Source: an uncultured Flavobacteriales bacterium
GTDB lineage: Bacteria > Bacteroidota > Bacteroidia > Palsa-965
NCBI GenBank assembly: GCA_937974275.1
Contig: CALJIF010000117.1
Coordinates: 1 to 57,095, forward strand
Direction of reading: 5' to 3'
DNA length: 57,095 bases
A program made the position numbers and the translations under genes. Positions 42,869 to 51,697 of the stretch are shown here, in pieces; position 1 is the stretch's first letter; each line of letters starts with the position of its first letter. Below the pieces are notes generated by a model. It did no database searches, had not been told where the DNA came from, and saw only the letters and a program-made list of their open reading frames with translations.

Positions 42869-44146
42869 TTATCCGTTCAGCAGCATCTCTTGCCCGATAT
42901 ATACTAATGCTCCGGACAAAAATCCAAGCAACGCCGGGAATGAAATTTTTCTCAAATACCAGATAAAACTGATCTTCTCAATGCCCATAATGGCAACACC
43001 TGCAGCCGAACCGATAATTAGAACACTACCACCTGTTCCTGCACAATATGCCATGATTTCCCACAAATGATGATCAGTTGGATATTCCGCTAACGAATAC
43101 ATGCCTTGCGCAGCAGCTACTAATGGAACGTTATCTATTATCGCCGAAGCAAGTCCGATCACGATTGCAATCAAATCAATGTTACCAATCATGTGATCCA
43201 TTTCCTCCGCCAGATGATGCAACACTCCTGTACCTTCTAATGCGCCTATCGCCAAAAGAATTCCAAGGAAAAATAAGATGCTTGGTGTATCAACACGCTG
43301 CAAGGCTCCCGCAACAGATAGTTCGGTTTTGTGTTCGTCGTTCTTTTGTTTGTGAATGATTTCCGTAACAATCCATAGTAGACCAACTCCCAACAAAATA
43401 CCCATAAATGGAGGCAAATGTGTGATTGATTTAAAAATAGGAACGAACACCAACACGCCTGTTCCGAAAATGAAAACGGTGTTTCTTTCAGCTTCTGTTG
43501 TTTTTACTTTACTGCGACCACTTCCATTTTCCAATGAAGGACGCTGAACATTACCTTTCAATTTAACCCACATCCACAGCAATGGAACCAACATACATAC
43601 GAGTGACGGAATAAATAAGCTGGTAATAATATTGCCCGCAGTAATCTGATTTCCTACCCAAAGCATCGTAGTTGTAACGTCGCCGATCGGAGAAAATGCA
43701 CCACCCGCGTTTGCCGCAATAACCACAGCACCACCGAAAAACATACGATCGTTTTTGTCTTCCGTTAGTTTTCTGATCAACGTAATCATCACGATTGCGG
43801 TAGTAAGGTTGTCAAGCACGGCAGACAGGACAAATGAAATCACGCTGATAATGATGATCAGTTTACGTTTGTTCGTTGTCGTTATTCTTCCTGTGATTAC
43901 TTCAAAACCATCATGCGCGTCAATAAGCTCTACAGTAGTCATCGCGCCTAACAGGAAAAACAATATTCCGGCAAGACCACCTAACTGTTCGCCTAAAAAC
44001 GAATTAATGAACTCGGAATCGCCGGTTAAAATCCAGGCCGTCCAACACAAAACTCCGGTAACCAAAGCCGACGCCGTCTTGTTTAATTTCAACGGATGTT
44101 CGAAAATGATGGCCAGATAACCCAGTATAAACAGTATTGTAACCAT
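42869..44146 (-). CDS. nhaD: Sodium:proton antiporter NhaD
   Basis: A 425-residue inner-membrane antiporter of the NhaD (arsenite/ion-transporter-like) family, which expels Na+ or Li+ for protons. It has about 11-12 hydrophobic segments; family hallmarks are LLGAMTTVELIDAHDGF, SAVLDNLTTAIVM, GGAVVIAANAGGAFSPIGDVTTTMLW and ASAIIDNVPLVAAAQGMY, with the paired DN motifs. I placed the start at the ATG 44146 (MVTILFILGYLAII), because the open frame up to 44260 adds 38 non-hydrophobic residues, overlaps the divergent permease gene, and because a -7 box lies 4 nt before this ATG. Confidence 0.92.
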   Translation of the reverse strand: MVTILFILGYLAIIFEHPLKLNKTASALVTGVLCWTAWILTGDSEFINSFLGEQLGGLAGILFFLLGAMTTVELIDAHDGFEVITGRITTTNKRKLIIIISVISFVLSAVLDNLTTAIVMITLIRKLTEDKNDRMFFGGAVVIAANAGGAFSPIGDVTTTMLWVGNQITAGNIITSLFIPSLVCMLVPLLWMWVKLKGNVQRPSLENGSGRSKVKTTEAERNTVFIFGTGVLVFVPIFKSITHLPPFMGILLGVGLLWIVTEIIHKQKNDEHKTELSVAGALQRVDTPSILFFLGILLAIGALEGTGVLHHLAEEMDHMIGNIDLIAIVIGLASAIIDNVPLVAAAQGMYSLAEYPTDHHLWEIMAYCAGTGGSVLIIGSAAGVAIMGIEKISFIWYLRKISFPALLGFLSGALVYIGQEMLLNG

Positions 44147-44150
44147 GCTG

Positions 44151-44158
44151 CAAAAATA
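44151..44158 (-). promoter_or_regulatory. -7 box 4 nt before ATG of nhaD
   Basis: TATTTTTG on the minus strand is an exact TANNTTTG match, followed by CAGC and ATG at 44146. It predicts a leaderless nhaD mRNA. No clear -33 element is visible. Confidence 0.52.
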
Positions 44159-44182
44159 CATTTCTCGTTTGGGATTCTTGGT

Positions 44183-44190
44183 TATATTTG
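44183..44190 (+). promoter_or_regulatory. -7 box of the first amino-acid permease
   Basis: TATATTTG, an exact match 29 nt before ATG 44220, divergent to the nhaD box only 25 nt away. Confidence 0.5.
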
Positions 44191-44219
44191 GTGATTCACA
44201 ATAAAACGTCATTCCCATT

Positions 44220-45803
44220 ATGAGTTTGTTCAGAACAAAGTCTTTAGAAGATATGCTCAAACAAGCTTCCGATTCTGAGAAAGGATTGAAGCGAACGCTT
44301 GGAGCGATGAATCTGGTTGCGTTGGGTATCGGTGCAATTATCGGTGCCGGACTTTTTGTACGTACTGCTGCCGCTGCTGCTGATGCTGCGGGACCTGCTG
44401 TAACTTTATCGTTTGTTGTTGCTGCGATAGGTTGTGCTTTTGCAGGTTTGTGTTATGCGGAGTTCGCTGCGATGATTCCAATCGCAGGAAGTGCTTATGC
44501 CTACACCTACGTAACTATGGGTGAATTAGTAGCATGGATTATCGGATGGGCATTGATCATGGAATACGCACTTGGTGCAGCAACGGTTTCTATCGCATGG
44601 AGTGAATATTTAAATAACCTGCTCGGAGGTGCAGTGCCGTATGAATGGTGTCATAGTCCGTTCGAGTCTATGTATAAAGTAACGGGCGATGCAATTGCAG
44701 GTATTACTGCAGCAATTCCTGAAGCAGCAGCCGCAGTTAAAGATGGAGTGCTTGTTCTAACAGAAACGCAATTTGAAAGTTTGTCTCCCGCATTAGCTTC
44801 GGGTGTTCAAGTTACCAGCGGGATTATCAATGCTCCTGCGTTAGTCATCTTACTCGCGTTAACCATGTTATTGATTCGCGGAACTCAAGCTTCTGCAGTG
44901 GTGAATGCTATTATTGTATTTATTAAAGTGGCAATCGTATTGTTGTTCATCGGATTGGGTTGGAGTTATGTTAACGAAGCCAATCATGATCCTTATTTTA
45001 TTCCTGCAGGAACTCCCGGTCATGAAGGTGTATTTAAACACGGATGGGGCGGCGTATTAGGCGGCGCTGCAATTGTATTCTTCGCGTTCATTGGTTTTGA
45101 TGCGGTAAGTACGGCCGCTCAGGAAGCGAAAAATCCAAAGCGTGATATGCCGATTGGAATTTTAGGTTCGTTGGTAGTGTGTACAATATTGTATATCCTA
45201 TTTGGTCACGTGTTGACTGGTGTTGCAAATTGGCAGGAATTTAAAACCTCAGGTAAAGAAGCTTCTGTAGCTTATGCTATTCAAACTTACATGGTGGAAT
45301 ACAAGTGGTTGGCAACCGCCGTAACCGTGGCTATTTTGGCAGGATTCTCCTCTGTAATTCTGGTAATGTTGATGGGGCAGAGTCGTGTATTCTTTACTAT
45401 GAGTAATGACGGATTGATTCCAAAAGTGTTCGGCGAATTGCATCCCAAATACCAAACTCCCTACAAAGCAAATTGGATTCTTTTCATTTTTGTCGGCCTT
45501 TTTGCAGCGTTTGTTCCCGGTAGTGTTGCCGGTGATTTAACATCCTTCGGAACGTTGTTCGCATTCGTATTAGTGAGTGCCGGCGTTTGGATCATGCGCG
45601 TGAAATCTCCGAACATCGAACGTCCTTTCCGCACACCAATTTACCCTGTGGTTTCTGCACTCGGCGTTTTAGTTTGTACAGGAATGATCATTGCATTGGA
45701 CGGTGAAACATTAAAAGTAGCAATGATGTGGATGGCGCTTGGATTGGTGATTTACTTCCTCTATGGTAAGCGCAACAGTAAATTGAACAAAGAGAATAAG
45801 TAA
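44220..45803 (+). CDS. APC-family amino-acid permease (CAT-like)
   Basis: A 527-residue inner-membrane permease with a soluble N-terminus (FRTKSLEDMLKQASDSEKGLKRTLGA) and about 12 membrane helices. The start of the first helix, LVALGIGAIIGAGLFVRTA, is the substrate-binding GxG motif of the APC superfamily, and later AFIGFDAVSTAAQEAKNP and GQSRVFFTMSNDGLIPKVF are typical of cationic amino-acid transporter-like permeases. A longer loop between helices 3 and 4 (EWCHSPFESMYK onward) is as in this subgroup. Likely an amino acid/proton symporter; the substrate is not readable. A strong terminator separates it from the second permease. Confidence 0.9.
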   Translation: MSLFRTKSLEDMLKQASDSEKGLKRTLGAMNLVALGIGAIIGAGLFVRTAAAAADAAGPAVTLSFVVAAIGCAFAGLCYAEFAAMIPIAGSAYAYTYVTMGELVAWIIGWALIMEYALGAATVSIAWSEYLNNLLGGAVPYEWCHSPFESMYKVTGDAIAGITAAIPEAAAAVKDGVLVLTETQFESLSPALASGVQVTSGIINAPALVILLALTMLLIRGTQASAVVNAIIVFIKVAIVLLFIGLGWSYVNEANHDPYFIPAGTPGHEGVFKHGWGGVLGGAAIVFFAFIGFDAVSTAAQEAKNPKRDMPIGILGSLVVCTILYILFGHVLTGVANWQEFKTSGKEASVAYAIQTYMVEYKWLATAVTVAILAGFSSVILVMLMGQSRVFFTMSNDGLIPKVFGELHPKYQTPYKANWILFIFVGLFAAFVPGSVAGDLTSFGTLFAFVLVSAGVWIMRVKSPNIERPFRTPIYPVVSALGVLVCTGMIIALDGETLKVAMMWMALGLVIYFLYGKRNSKLNKENK

Positions 45804-45817
45804 TTATTTAACAAACT

Positions 45818-45853
45818 CAAGGGCTTTCTGTATTCAGGAAGCCCTTGTTGTTT
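45818..45853 (+). terminator. Intrinsic terminator after the first permease
   Basis: A 13-bp stem CAAGGGCTTTCTG/CAGGAAGCCCTTG (one G-T pair) with a TATT loop, followed by TTGTTTCT. It ends 9 nt before the next ATG. Confidence 0.88.
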
Positions 45854-45862
45854 CTAATCCAC

Positions 45863-47314
45863 ATGGCTGATCAGTTCAAACGCAAACTCGGACTTCTCGA
45901 CGCTACTTCCGTAGTTGCCGGTTCTATGATCGGCTCCGGAATTTTTTTGGTAAGTAGCGCCATGGCGCGCGATCTGGGCGCATCGGGTTGGCTCTTGCTG
46001 GCATGGATTCTTACAGGTATTATTACCATGGCCGCTGCACTCAGCTATGGCGAGCTGGCGGGAATGATGCCCGAAGCAGGAGGACAATACGTTTACATTC
46101 GACGTGCGTGGGGAAAACTTCCTGCGTTCTTATATGGTTGGAGTGTATTCTCAGTAATACAAACGGGCGTTATCGCTGCAGTTGCAACAGCATTCGCCAA
46201 CTACACTTCCGAATTGTTGCCCAATTTAGGGTTAGGACAAGTGTTGTTGTCTGTTGGTGCTATTGATATAACCTCGGGACGATTAGTAGCCGTCGGTTCA
46301 ATTGTGCTTCTTACGTGGTTGAATAGTCGCGGCGTTGAAGGCGGTTCGTGGATTCAGAAAATTTTCACTTCTGCAAAATTGCTCGCACTTTTCGCTCTCA
46401 TCATTTTTGGTTTGGCAATCGGAATCGGTAGTGCAACATGGAATTCCAACTTCACGGACATTTGGGAAGCCAAGCGATGGGTGGTGAACGATGCCGGAGT
46501 GGGTTCGTGGAATGAAATTTATGGCTGGGGTTTGGTGGCTGTATTTGGAATGACCATGATCAATTCATTATTCTCCAGCGATGCGTGGAATAACGTTACG
46601 TACATCGCAGGAGAAATTAAAGACCCGCAACGCAACATACCGCGCAGTTTAATTCTCGGCACCACCATAGTTACAGTATTATACTGTCTTGCTAATCTCG
46701 CTTACCTGGCTCTGTTGCCGCTTAATGGTGATGTTGCAGGAGCAACAGTTGCAGAACGTGGCGTAGCATTTGCAGAAATGGATCGTGTAGGATCGGCTGC
46801 TGCAAGTATGATGCTTGGCAATACGGCAACTGTATTGATGGCATTATTAATTATGATTTCCACATTCGGATGTAATAACGGAATCATTCTTGCCGGCGCG
46901 CGCTTGTATTACGCTATGGCTAAAGATGGCCTGTTCTTTAAAAAGGCAGGTGTATTAAATGAAAAGTCGGTTCCTGCTGTGGGCTTGTGGATTCAATGTG
47001 TGTGGGCTTCTGTGTTATGTTTCTCCGGAACATACAGCGATTTGCTGGTGTATTCTACGTTTGCTTCTTTGCTGTTTTATATCGTTACTATTGCAGGTTT
47101 ATTTCGCTTGCGTAAAACAGAACCCGGAACTGCACGTCCTTACAAGGCGCTTGGATACCCTTTCATTCCTGCATTTTACATCCTCGCTGCCGGAGCGGTT
47201 TCGTTGATTTTGCTCTTTATGGATTTTGTCAACACGGGTTTAGGACTCCTCATAGTTCTCATCGGATTTCCTGTGTATTTATTGATTAATCGATCAATTA
47301 GTAAGCGCGCTTAG
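45863..47314 (+). CDS. APC-family amino-acid permease, second copy type
   Basis: A 483-residue permease with about 12 helices, distinct from the upstream one. The first helix LLDATSVVAGSMIGSGIFLVS carries the APC glycine motif; AALSYGELAGMMPEAGGQYVYIRRAWG, YIAGEIKDPQRNIPRSL and ARLYYAMAKDG resemble the LAT/AGT-type group of Bacteroidota. The ATG 45863 (MADQFKRKLG) is chosen over an in-frame TTG 18 nt earlier that lies near the terminator. Two permeases in a row may take up different amino acids. The HhH gene follows 7 nt after the stop. Confidence 0.9.
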   Translation: MADQFKRKLGLLDATSVVAGSMIGSGIFLVSSAMARDLGASGWLLLAWILTGIITMAAALSYGELAGMMPEAGGQYVYIRRAWGKLPAFLYGWSVFSVIQTGVIAAVATAFANYTSELLPNLGLGQVLLSVGAIDITSGRLVAVGSIVLLTWLNSRGVEGGSWIQKIFTSAKLLALFALIIFGLAIGIGSATWNSNFTDIWEAKRWVVNDAGVGSWNEIYGWGLVAVFGMTMINSLFSSDAWNNVTYIAGEIKDPQRNIPRSLILGTTIVTVLYCLANLAYLALLPLNGDVAGATVAERGVAFAEMDRVGSAAASMMLGNTATVLMALLIMISTFGCNNGIILAGARLYYAMAKDGLFFKKAGVLNEKSVPAVGLWIQCVWASVLCFSGTYSDLLVYSTFASLLFYIVTIAGLFRLRKTEPGTARPYKALGYPFIPAFYILAAGAVSLILLFMDFVNTGLGLLIVLIGFPVYLLINRSISKRA

Positions 47315-47321
47315 TATTGCC

Positions 47322-48191
47322 ATGAAGTTTATCAAACAATACTTCGGAATGACTACCGGTGAAAGAGTCGGCACGTTGGTGTTGTTGTTTATCGTTATTG
47401 GTTTATCAACGATGCGATGGTGGACAAACCATAACTCGTTAAAAGAGATGTTGGAACTTCCGCAATGGCAAGTATGGAAAGCTTCAGCAAATGCGGTAGT
47501 TGAAATCAAAGACGAACCGGTTTATCATCAGCAGGAATTGCAGGAAAAGAAACGGGAACTTTTTGTTTTTGATCCAAACACAATTAACGCAGCCGAGTGG
47601 ATGAAATTGGGGTTATCAAAAGGACAAGCAGCGTCCGTGATTAAGTTCAGAGATAAAGGCGGTCAATTCAAAGTGCGGGAAGACGTGAAGAAGCTGTTCG
47701 TGGTTACACCCGAATTGTATGAAGAGTGGAAGCCGTTTATCGCATTGCCGGATGAACTACCGAAGAAAGAAATTGTTGTTGTTCCTGCAGCACCAAAGCT
47801 AATAGACATCAACCGCAGCGATTCAACAGATCTGGTAAAGTTGCCGGGTATCGGGCCGGTGCTCGCGAAGCGCATGATCGCGTATCGTGAGAAGCTTGGA
47901 GGTTATTCCAACAAGCAACAATTGCTCGAAGTATACGGACTTGAACCGGAGGTGCTGACAGGTTTTGAAAGTCGCATTACGGTGGACACAAATCGCATTA
48001 CAAAAATTTCAATAAACACAGCTCAGGTTTCCGATTTCAAAAAGCATCCGTATTTCACACCTGCCGTTGCACAAGGAATTGTCAATTATCGCAAACAACA
48101 CGGACCATTTACTTCTGTTGTCGGAATTAAAGGCTGCCTTTTGGTGAATGAGGAATTATACCGTAAAATTGTTCCTTACCTCACACTCTAA
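47322..48191 (+). CDS. Helix-hairpin-helix protein, ComEA-like
   Basis: A 289-residue protein with one N-terminal membrane helix (VGTLVLLFIVIGLSTM) and three helix-hairpin-helix modules: NTINAAEWMKLGLSKGQAAS with FRDKGGQF, IDINRSDSTDLVKLPGIGP with AKRMIAYREKLGGY, and ISINTAQVSDFKKHPYFTP with IVNYRKQHGPF. Such ComEA-like tandem HhH proteins bind DNA and in some bacteria act in DNA uptake at the outer side of the membrane; the Bacteroidota versions are often annotated helix-hairpin-helix domain-containing protein. The membrane anchor suggests a periplasmic location. It is cotranscribed with the upstream permease (7 nt) and apt (5 nt). Confidence 0.87.
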   Translation: MKFIKQYFGMTTGERVGTLVLLFIVIGLSTMRWWTNHNSLKEMLELPQWQVWKASANAVVEIKDEPVYHQQELQEKKRELFVFDPNTINAAEWMKLGLSKGQAASVIKFRDKGGQFKVREDVKKLFVVTPELYEEWKPFIALPDELPKKEIVVVPAAPKLIDINRSDSTDLVKLPGIGPVLAKRMIAYREKLGGYSNKQQLLEVYGLEPEVLTGFESRITVDTNRITKISINTAQVSDFKKHPYFTPAVAQGIVNYRKQHGPFTSVVGIKGCLLVNEELYRKIVPYLTL

Positions 48192-48196
48192 CATCA

Positions 48197-48724
48197 GTGG
48201 AAATTTTAAGAAAAGTCATTCGCAACGTCCCTGATTTTCCGAAGCCGGGAATTCAGTTTAAAGATATCACAACGTTATTGCAGCAGCCCGAATTGGGAAC
48301 TGTCGTTGTTAAAGGATTCACCGACCATCTTAAAGGTCAGAAAATCGACGCTGTAATTGGAATCGAAAGTCGCGGTTTTATTTACGGTTATGCCGTAGCT
48401 GCCGCACTCAACGTGCCCTTTATTCCCATTCGTAAAGCAGGAAAACTGCCTGCTGAAACAATTTCTCAGGAATACGATTTGGAATATGGATCGGCCAAAA
48501 TTGAAATTCATAAGGACGCGCTCCAACCCGGAATGCGTGTGTTTATTCACGATGATTTATTGGCAACCGGAGGAACAGCTGCCGCTGCCGCGATGTTGTG
48601 CAAGAAGCTTGGGGCAGAAATTGCTGCCTTCGGGTTTATTGTGGAATTAGATGCGCTGCAGGGACGCGCCTGTTTGCTTCCATTCTGCGATAATATTATC
48701 AGTCTGGTGAACTATAGCGACTGA
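48197..48724 (+). CDS. apt: Adenine phosphoribosyltransferase
   Basis: A 175-residue APRT that recycles adenine with PRPP to AMP. The family opening is RNVPDFPKPGIQFKDITTLL; the PRPP-binding motif is VFIHDDLLATGGTAAAA (about residues 115-131); IGIESRGFIYGYAVA lines the active site. The start codon is GTG (48197), 5 nt after the stop of the HhH gene; no ATG is available upstream in frame. The protein is full length. Confidence 0.96.
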   Translation: MEILRKVIRNVPDFPKPGIQFKDITTLLQQPELGTVVVKGFTDHLKGQKIDAVIGIESRGFIYGYAVAAALNVPFIPIRKAGKLPAETISQEYDLEYGSAKIEIHKDALQPGMRVFIHDDLLATGGTAAAAAMLCKKLGAEIAAFGFIVELDALQGRACLLPFCDNIISLVNYSD

Positions 48725-48766
48725 TTTTTTGTTGTATATCGGGTGCTACAGGCAGTAAGTAAACCG

Positions 48767-48774
48767 TACTTTTG
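48767..48774 (+). promoter_or_regulatory. -7 box of the acyl-CoA dehydrogenase gene
   Basis: TACTTTTG is an exact TANNTTTG match 35 nt before the ATG, followed by CAC as in several promoters here. The -33 element is poor. Confidence 0.5.
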
Positions 48775-48809
48775 CACTCGCCCTCAAAACCGATTAAAAT
48801 ATTCAAGAC

Positions 48810-49949
48810 ATGGATTTTTCAATGAACGAAAATCAGCACATGATTGCTGAAATGGTACGCAAATTTGCAGATGAAAAAATTCGTCCCCGTATTATGGAGT
48901 GGGATGAGTCTCAGGAATTTCCTGTTGAAATCATGAAACAACTTGGTGAACTCGGTTTGCTGGGCGTTCTGGTTCCACAAGAGTACGGCGGTTCAGGTTT
49001 CGGTTATTTCGAATACGTTACTGCCATTACCGAATTAGGGAAAGTATGTGGAAGTATCGGTTTAAGTATGGCCGCTCATAATTCCTTGTGCACAGGACAT
49101 ATTCTTCAGTTTGGTAATGAAGAACAGAAGAAAAAATATTTGCCTTTACTTGCAACAGGAGAGTGGATTGGTGCATGGGGCTTAACAGAACAGAATACCG
49201 GTTCTGACGCCGGCGGAATGTTGACTACGGCCGTTAAAGACGGTGATTACTACGTTATCAACGGCTCCAAGAACTTTATCACACACGCGATTTCCGGTAA
49301 CGTTGCCGTGGTAATTGTGCGTACCGGCGAAAAGGGCGATGCACATGGCATGTCTGCGTTCATTATTGAAAAAGGAACTCCCGGTTTTACATCAGGAAAG
49401 AAAGAAAATAAACTGGGCATGCGCGCATCGGAAACAGCAGAGTTGATTTTCGATAATTGTCGTGTGCACAAAGATCAGATGTTAGGTAAAGAGGGGGATG
49501 GTTTTATTCAGGCCATGAAGGTGTTGGACGGTGGACGTATTTCTATTGCAGCATTGTCTTTAGGAATTGCAAAAGGTGCATACGAAGCAGCCTTGCAGTA
49601 TTCCAAAGAGCGTCACCAGTTTGGAAAGCCGATTTCTGCATTCCAGGCTATCGCATTCAAACTGGCAGACATGGCAACGGAAATTGAGGCTGCTGAATTG
49701 TTGACATTCCTTGCTGCCGATAAAAAGAACAAAGGTCAGAAAATGACCAAAGAAGGTGCATTCTGCAAATACTACGCTTCTGAAGTTGCCGTTCGTACTG
49801 CGAATGAAGCCGTTCAGATTTTTGGTGGTTACGGTTATACCAAAGACTTCCCTGTAGAGAAACATTATCGCGATGCGAAATTGTGCACTATAGGCGAAGG
49901 AACTTCTGAGATCCAGAAGTTGGTTATTTCACGCGAGGTGTTAAAGTAA
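48810..49949 (+). CDS. Acyl-CoA dehydrogenase
   Basis: A 379-residue flavoenzyme, the normal length for short-chain acyl-CoA dehydrogenases. It removes two hydrogens from acyl-CoA to give the trans-2-enoyl-CoA and passes electrons to ETF. Visible features: the N-terminal helical domain (MNENQHMIAEMVRKFADEKI), WIGAWGLTEQNTGSDAGGM of the FAD-binding sheet, SKNFITHAISGNVAVV, the ERHQFGKPISAFQAIAFKLADM helix and a C-terminal IGEGTSEIQKLVISREV, where the glutamate of GEGTSE is the catalytic base. Substrate chain length is not clear; butyryl-type is likely. It is monocistronic with its own -7 box. Confidence 0.95.
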   Translation: MDFSMNENQHMIAEMVRKFADEKIRPRIMEWDESQEFPVEIMKQLGELGLLGVLVPQEYGGSGFGYFEYVTAITELGKVCGSIGLSMAAHNSLCTGHILQFGNEEQKKKYLPLLATGEWIGAWGLTEQNTGSDAGGMLTTAVKDGDYYVINGSKNFITHAISGNVAVVIVRTGEKGDAHGMSAFIIEKGTPGFTSGKKENKLGMRASETAELIFDNCRVHKDQMLGKEGDGFIQAMKVLDGGRISIAALSLGIAKGAYEAALQYSKERHQFGKPISAFQAIAFKLADMATEIEAAELLTFLAADKKNKGQKMTKEGAFCKYYASEVAVRTANEAVQIFGGYGYTKDFPVEKHYRDAKLCTIGEGTSEIQKLVISREVLK

Positions 49950-50066
49950 TAAGTTGAATATCAAACCGCCCGTAACGCGTTATTACCGATCATCCTCTTG
50001 TCAGGCAAACAGAGTAGTTCACGTGTTATCTTCGGTTATTATTAATAGTCAGTTAAATTAATTCCA

Positions 50067-51647
50067 ATGAAAAAAATAATTATTGCCATTGCTGCCGCGC
50101 TTACGGTAAGTATGTCTTGGGCGCAAACAGCTCCGGAAAACTGGTTTAATCTTTCCTATAAGCAGGATAAAGTTCGCGGTGTAGGAACAGAAAAAACTTA
50201 TAAGGAACTGGTTGGTTCTAAAAAACCCGACACTATTATCGTTGCGGTAATTGACGGTGGTGTAGACTACACACACGAAGATTTAAAAGATGTGATGTGG
50301 CGCAATCCGGGCGAAATTCCCGGCAACGGAATTGATGATGATAAGAATGGATATGTAGATGATATCTACGGATGGAATTTTATCGGCGGAAAAGACGGCA
50401 AGAACGTTCATTACGATAATCTTGAATTAGTACGTCAGTTGCGCCCTTTAGATAAGCGCTTTGCAAAGCGTGATCCCGGCTCTATCAAGGCCGATGAAAA
50501 AGCGGATTACGATCGTTACCTGAAGTTGAAGGCGGATCACGATAAAGAAGTAAAAGAGTTTCAGGGCATTAAGCGTCAACTCGATTTCTTCACGATGTAT
50601 TTCAAAGACATCAAGGCTCAGGCTAAATCCGATACGCTAACGTTCGAAGCGTTCAAAGCATATCAACCAACGCCGCAATTCGCGAAAGCACACAAAGTGA
50701 TGAAATTGACTGTGCGTAAAGCAGAAGATTTATCGCAGTTGCAGAAAGATATTAATGATGGTAAAAAGCAAATTGATGCACGTCTGAATTATCATTTGAA
50801 TTTGGAATTCGATCCACGTGGTATTGTTGGCGATAACTACGATGATCAAAATGAACGTTATTATGGCAACCCGGATATCAAAGGTCCGGATGCAGGCCAC
50901 GGTACTCACGTCGCAGGTATTATTGCTGCGAACCGTTTCAATAACGTTGGAATTTGGGGTGTTGCGAATGCGGTTAAAATCATGGGTATTCGTTGTGTTC
51001 CTGATGGTGACGAGCGCGATAAAGACGTTGCAAACAGTATTCGTTACGCGGTGGACAATGGTGCTAAAATCATCAACATGTCTTTCGGGAAATCATACGG
51101 TCACAACAAAGGTGTTGTTGATGAAGCCGTTCGCTATGCAGAAAGCAAAGGTGTTTTGTTGATTCATGCTGCAGGTAACGATAGCAAGAACAATGATAAA
51201 ACGGATAACTTCCCTAACGATATGTATTCTGGCGGTGGTGAAGCAAACAACTGGATGGAAATCGGTGCATTGTCATGGAAGTCGGGCAAGAAGTCAGCGG
51301 CGCCTTTCACCAACTACGGTCAGGTTAATGTTGACGTATTTGCTCCGGGTGTAGATATCATGTCGTGCGAAGATAACGGCGGTTATGTAAAACATAGCGG
51401 AACATCAATGGCAGCGCCGGTTTGCGCAGGTGTTGCTGCAGTAATCTGGTCGTATCACCCAACGTTAACTGCAATACAGGTGAAGCAAATTATCGAATCA
51501 TCTTCGGATAAATCATTGAAGAAAAAGAAAGTGATTATTCCGGGTGAAAAGAAGAAGAAAGTGAAGTTTGGAACTTTAAGTAAAACAGGAGGAGTAGTTG
51601 ATTTGTACGCGGCATTCCAAATGGCAGGTACAATGGCAGGCAAATAA
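50067..51647 (+). CDS. S8 subtilisin-like protease with long catalytic insert
   Basis: A 526-residue secreted serine protease. Signal peptide MKKIIIAIAAALTVSMSWAQ; the catalytic triad is D63 (VAVIDGGVDYTHED), H278 (GPDAGHGTHVAGI) and S447 (HSGTSMAAP), with the oxyanion Asn in IHAAGND (N371). Between D63 and H278 are 215 residues instead of about 30-40 in subtilisin: an insert of ~130 highly charged, helix-prone residues (~120-250). No C-terminal T9SS domain is seen, so it probably stays in the periplasm or outer membrane. It is monocistronic and ends in a bidirectional terminator with the heptose operon. Confidence 0.92.
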   Translation: MKKIIIAIAAALTVSMSWAQTAPENWFNLSYKQDKVRGVGTEKTYKELVGSKKPDTIIVAVIDGGVDYTHEDLKDVMWRNPGEIPGNGIDDDKNGYVDDIYGWNFIGGKDGKNVHYDNLELVRQLRPLDKRFAKRDPGSIKADEKADYDRYLKLKADHDKEVKEFQGIKRQLDFFTMYFKDIKAQAKSDTLTFEAFKAYQPTPQFAKAHKVMKLTVRKAEDLSQLQKDINDGKKQIDARLNYHLNLEFDPRGIVGDNYDDQNERYYGNPDIKGPDAGHGTHVAGIIAANRFNNVGIWGVANAVKIMGIRCVPDGDERDKDVANSIRYAVDNGAKIINMSFGKSYGHNKGVVDEAVRYAESKGVLLIHAAGNDSKNNDKTDNFPNDMYSGGGEANNWMEIGALSWKSGKKSAAPFTNYGQVNVDVFAPGVDIMSCEDNGGYVKHSGTSMAAPVCAGVAAVIWSYHPTLTAIQVKQIIESSSDKSLKKKKVIIPGEKKKKVKFGTLSKTGGVVDLYAAFQMAGTMAGK

Positions 51648-51668
51648 TTGTTTTGTCAATGAAATGAA

Positions 51669-51697
51669 AAGGAGATCAAAAATGATCTCCTTTTTTT
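51669..51697 (+). terminator. Bidirectional terminator between protease and heptose operon
   Basis: Perfect 10-bp stem AAGGAGATCA/TGATCTCCTT with a 4-nt loop. On the plus strand it is followed by seven T; on the minus strand by TTTTCATTT. It therefore can serve both convergent units, and the heptose-operon stop codon abuts it. Confidence 0.88.

Noticed and set aside
44147..44260. 38-residue N-terminal extension of NhaD
   Set aside because: It overlaps the divergent permease gene, is not hydrophobic, and the ATG at 44146 has a -7 box 4 nt upstream.
51669..51697. AAGGAGATCA as a Shine-Dalgarno site
   Set aside because: It is one arm of a terminator stem with no start codon downstream on that strand.
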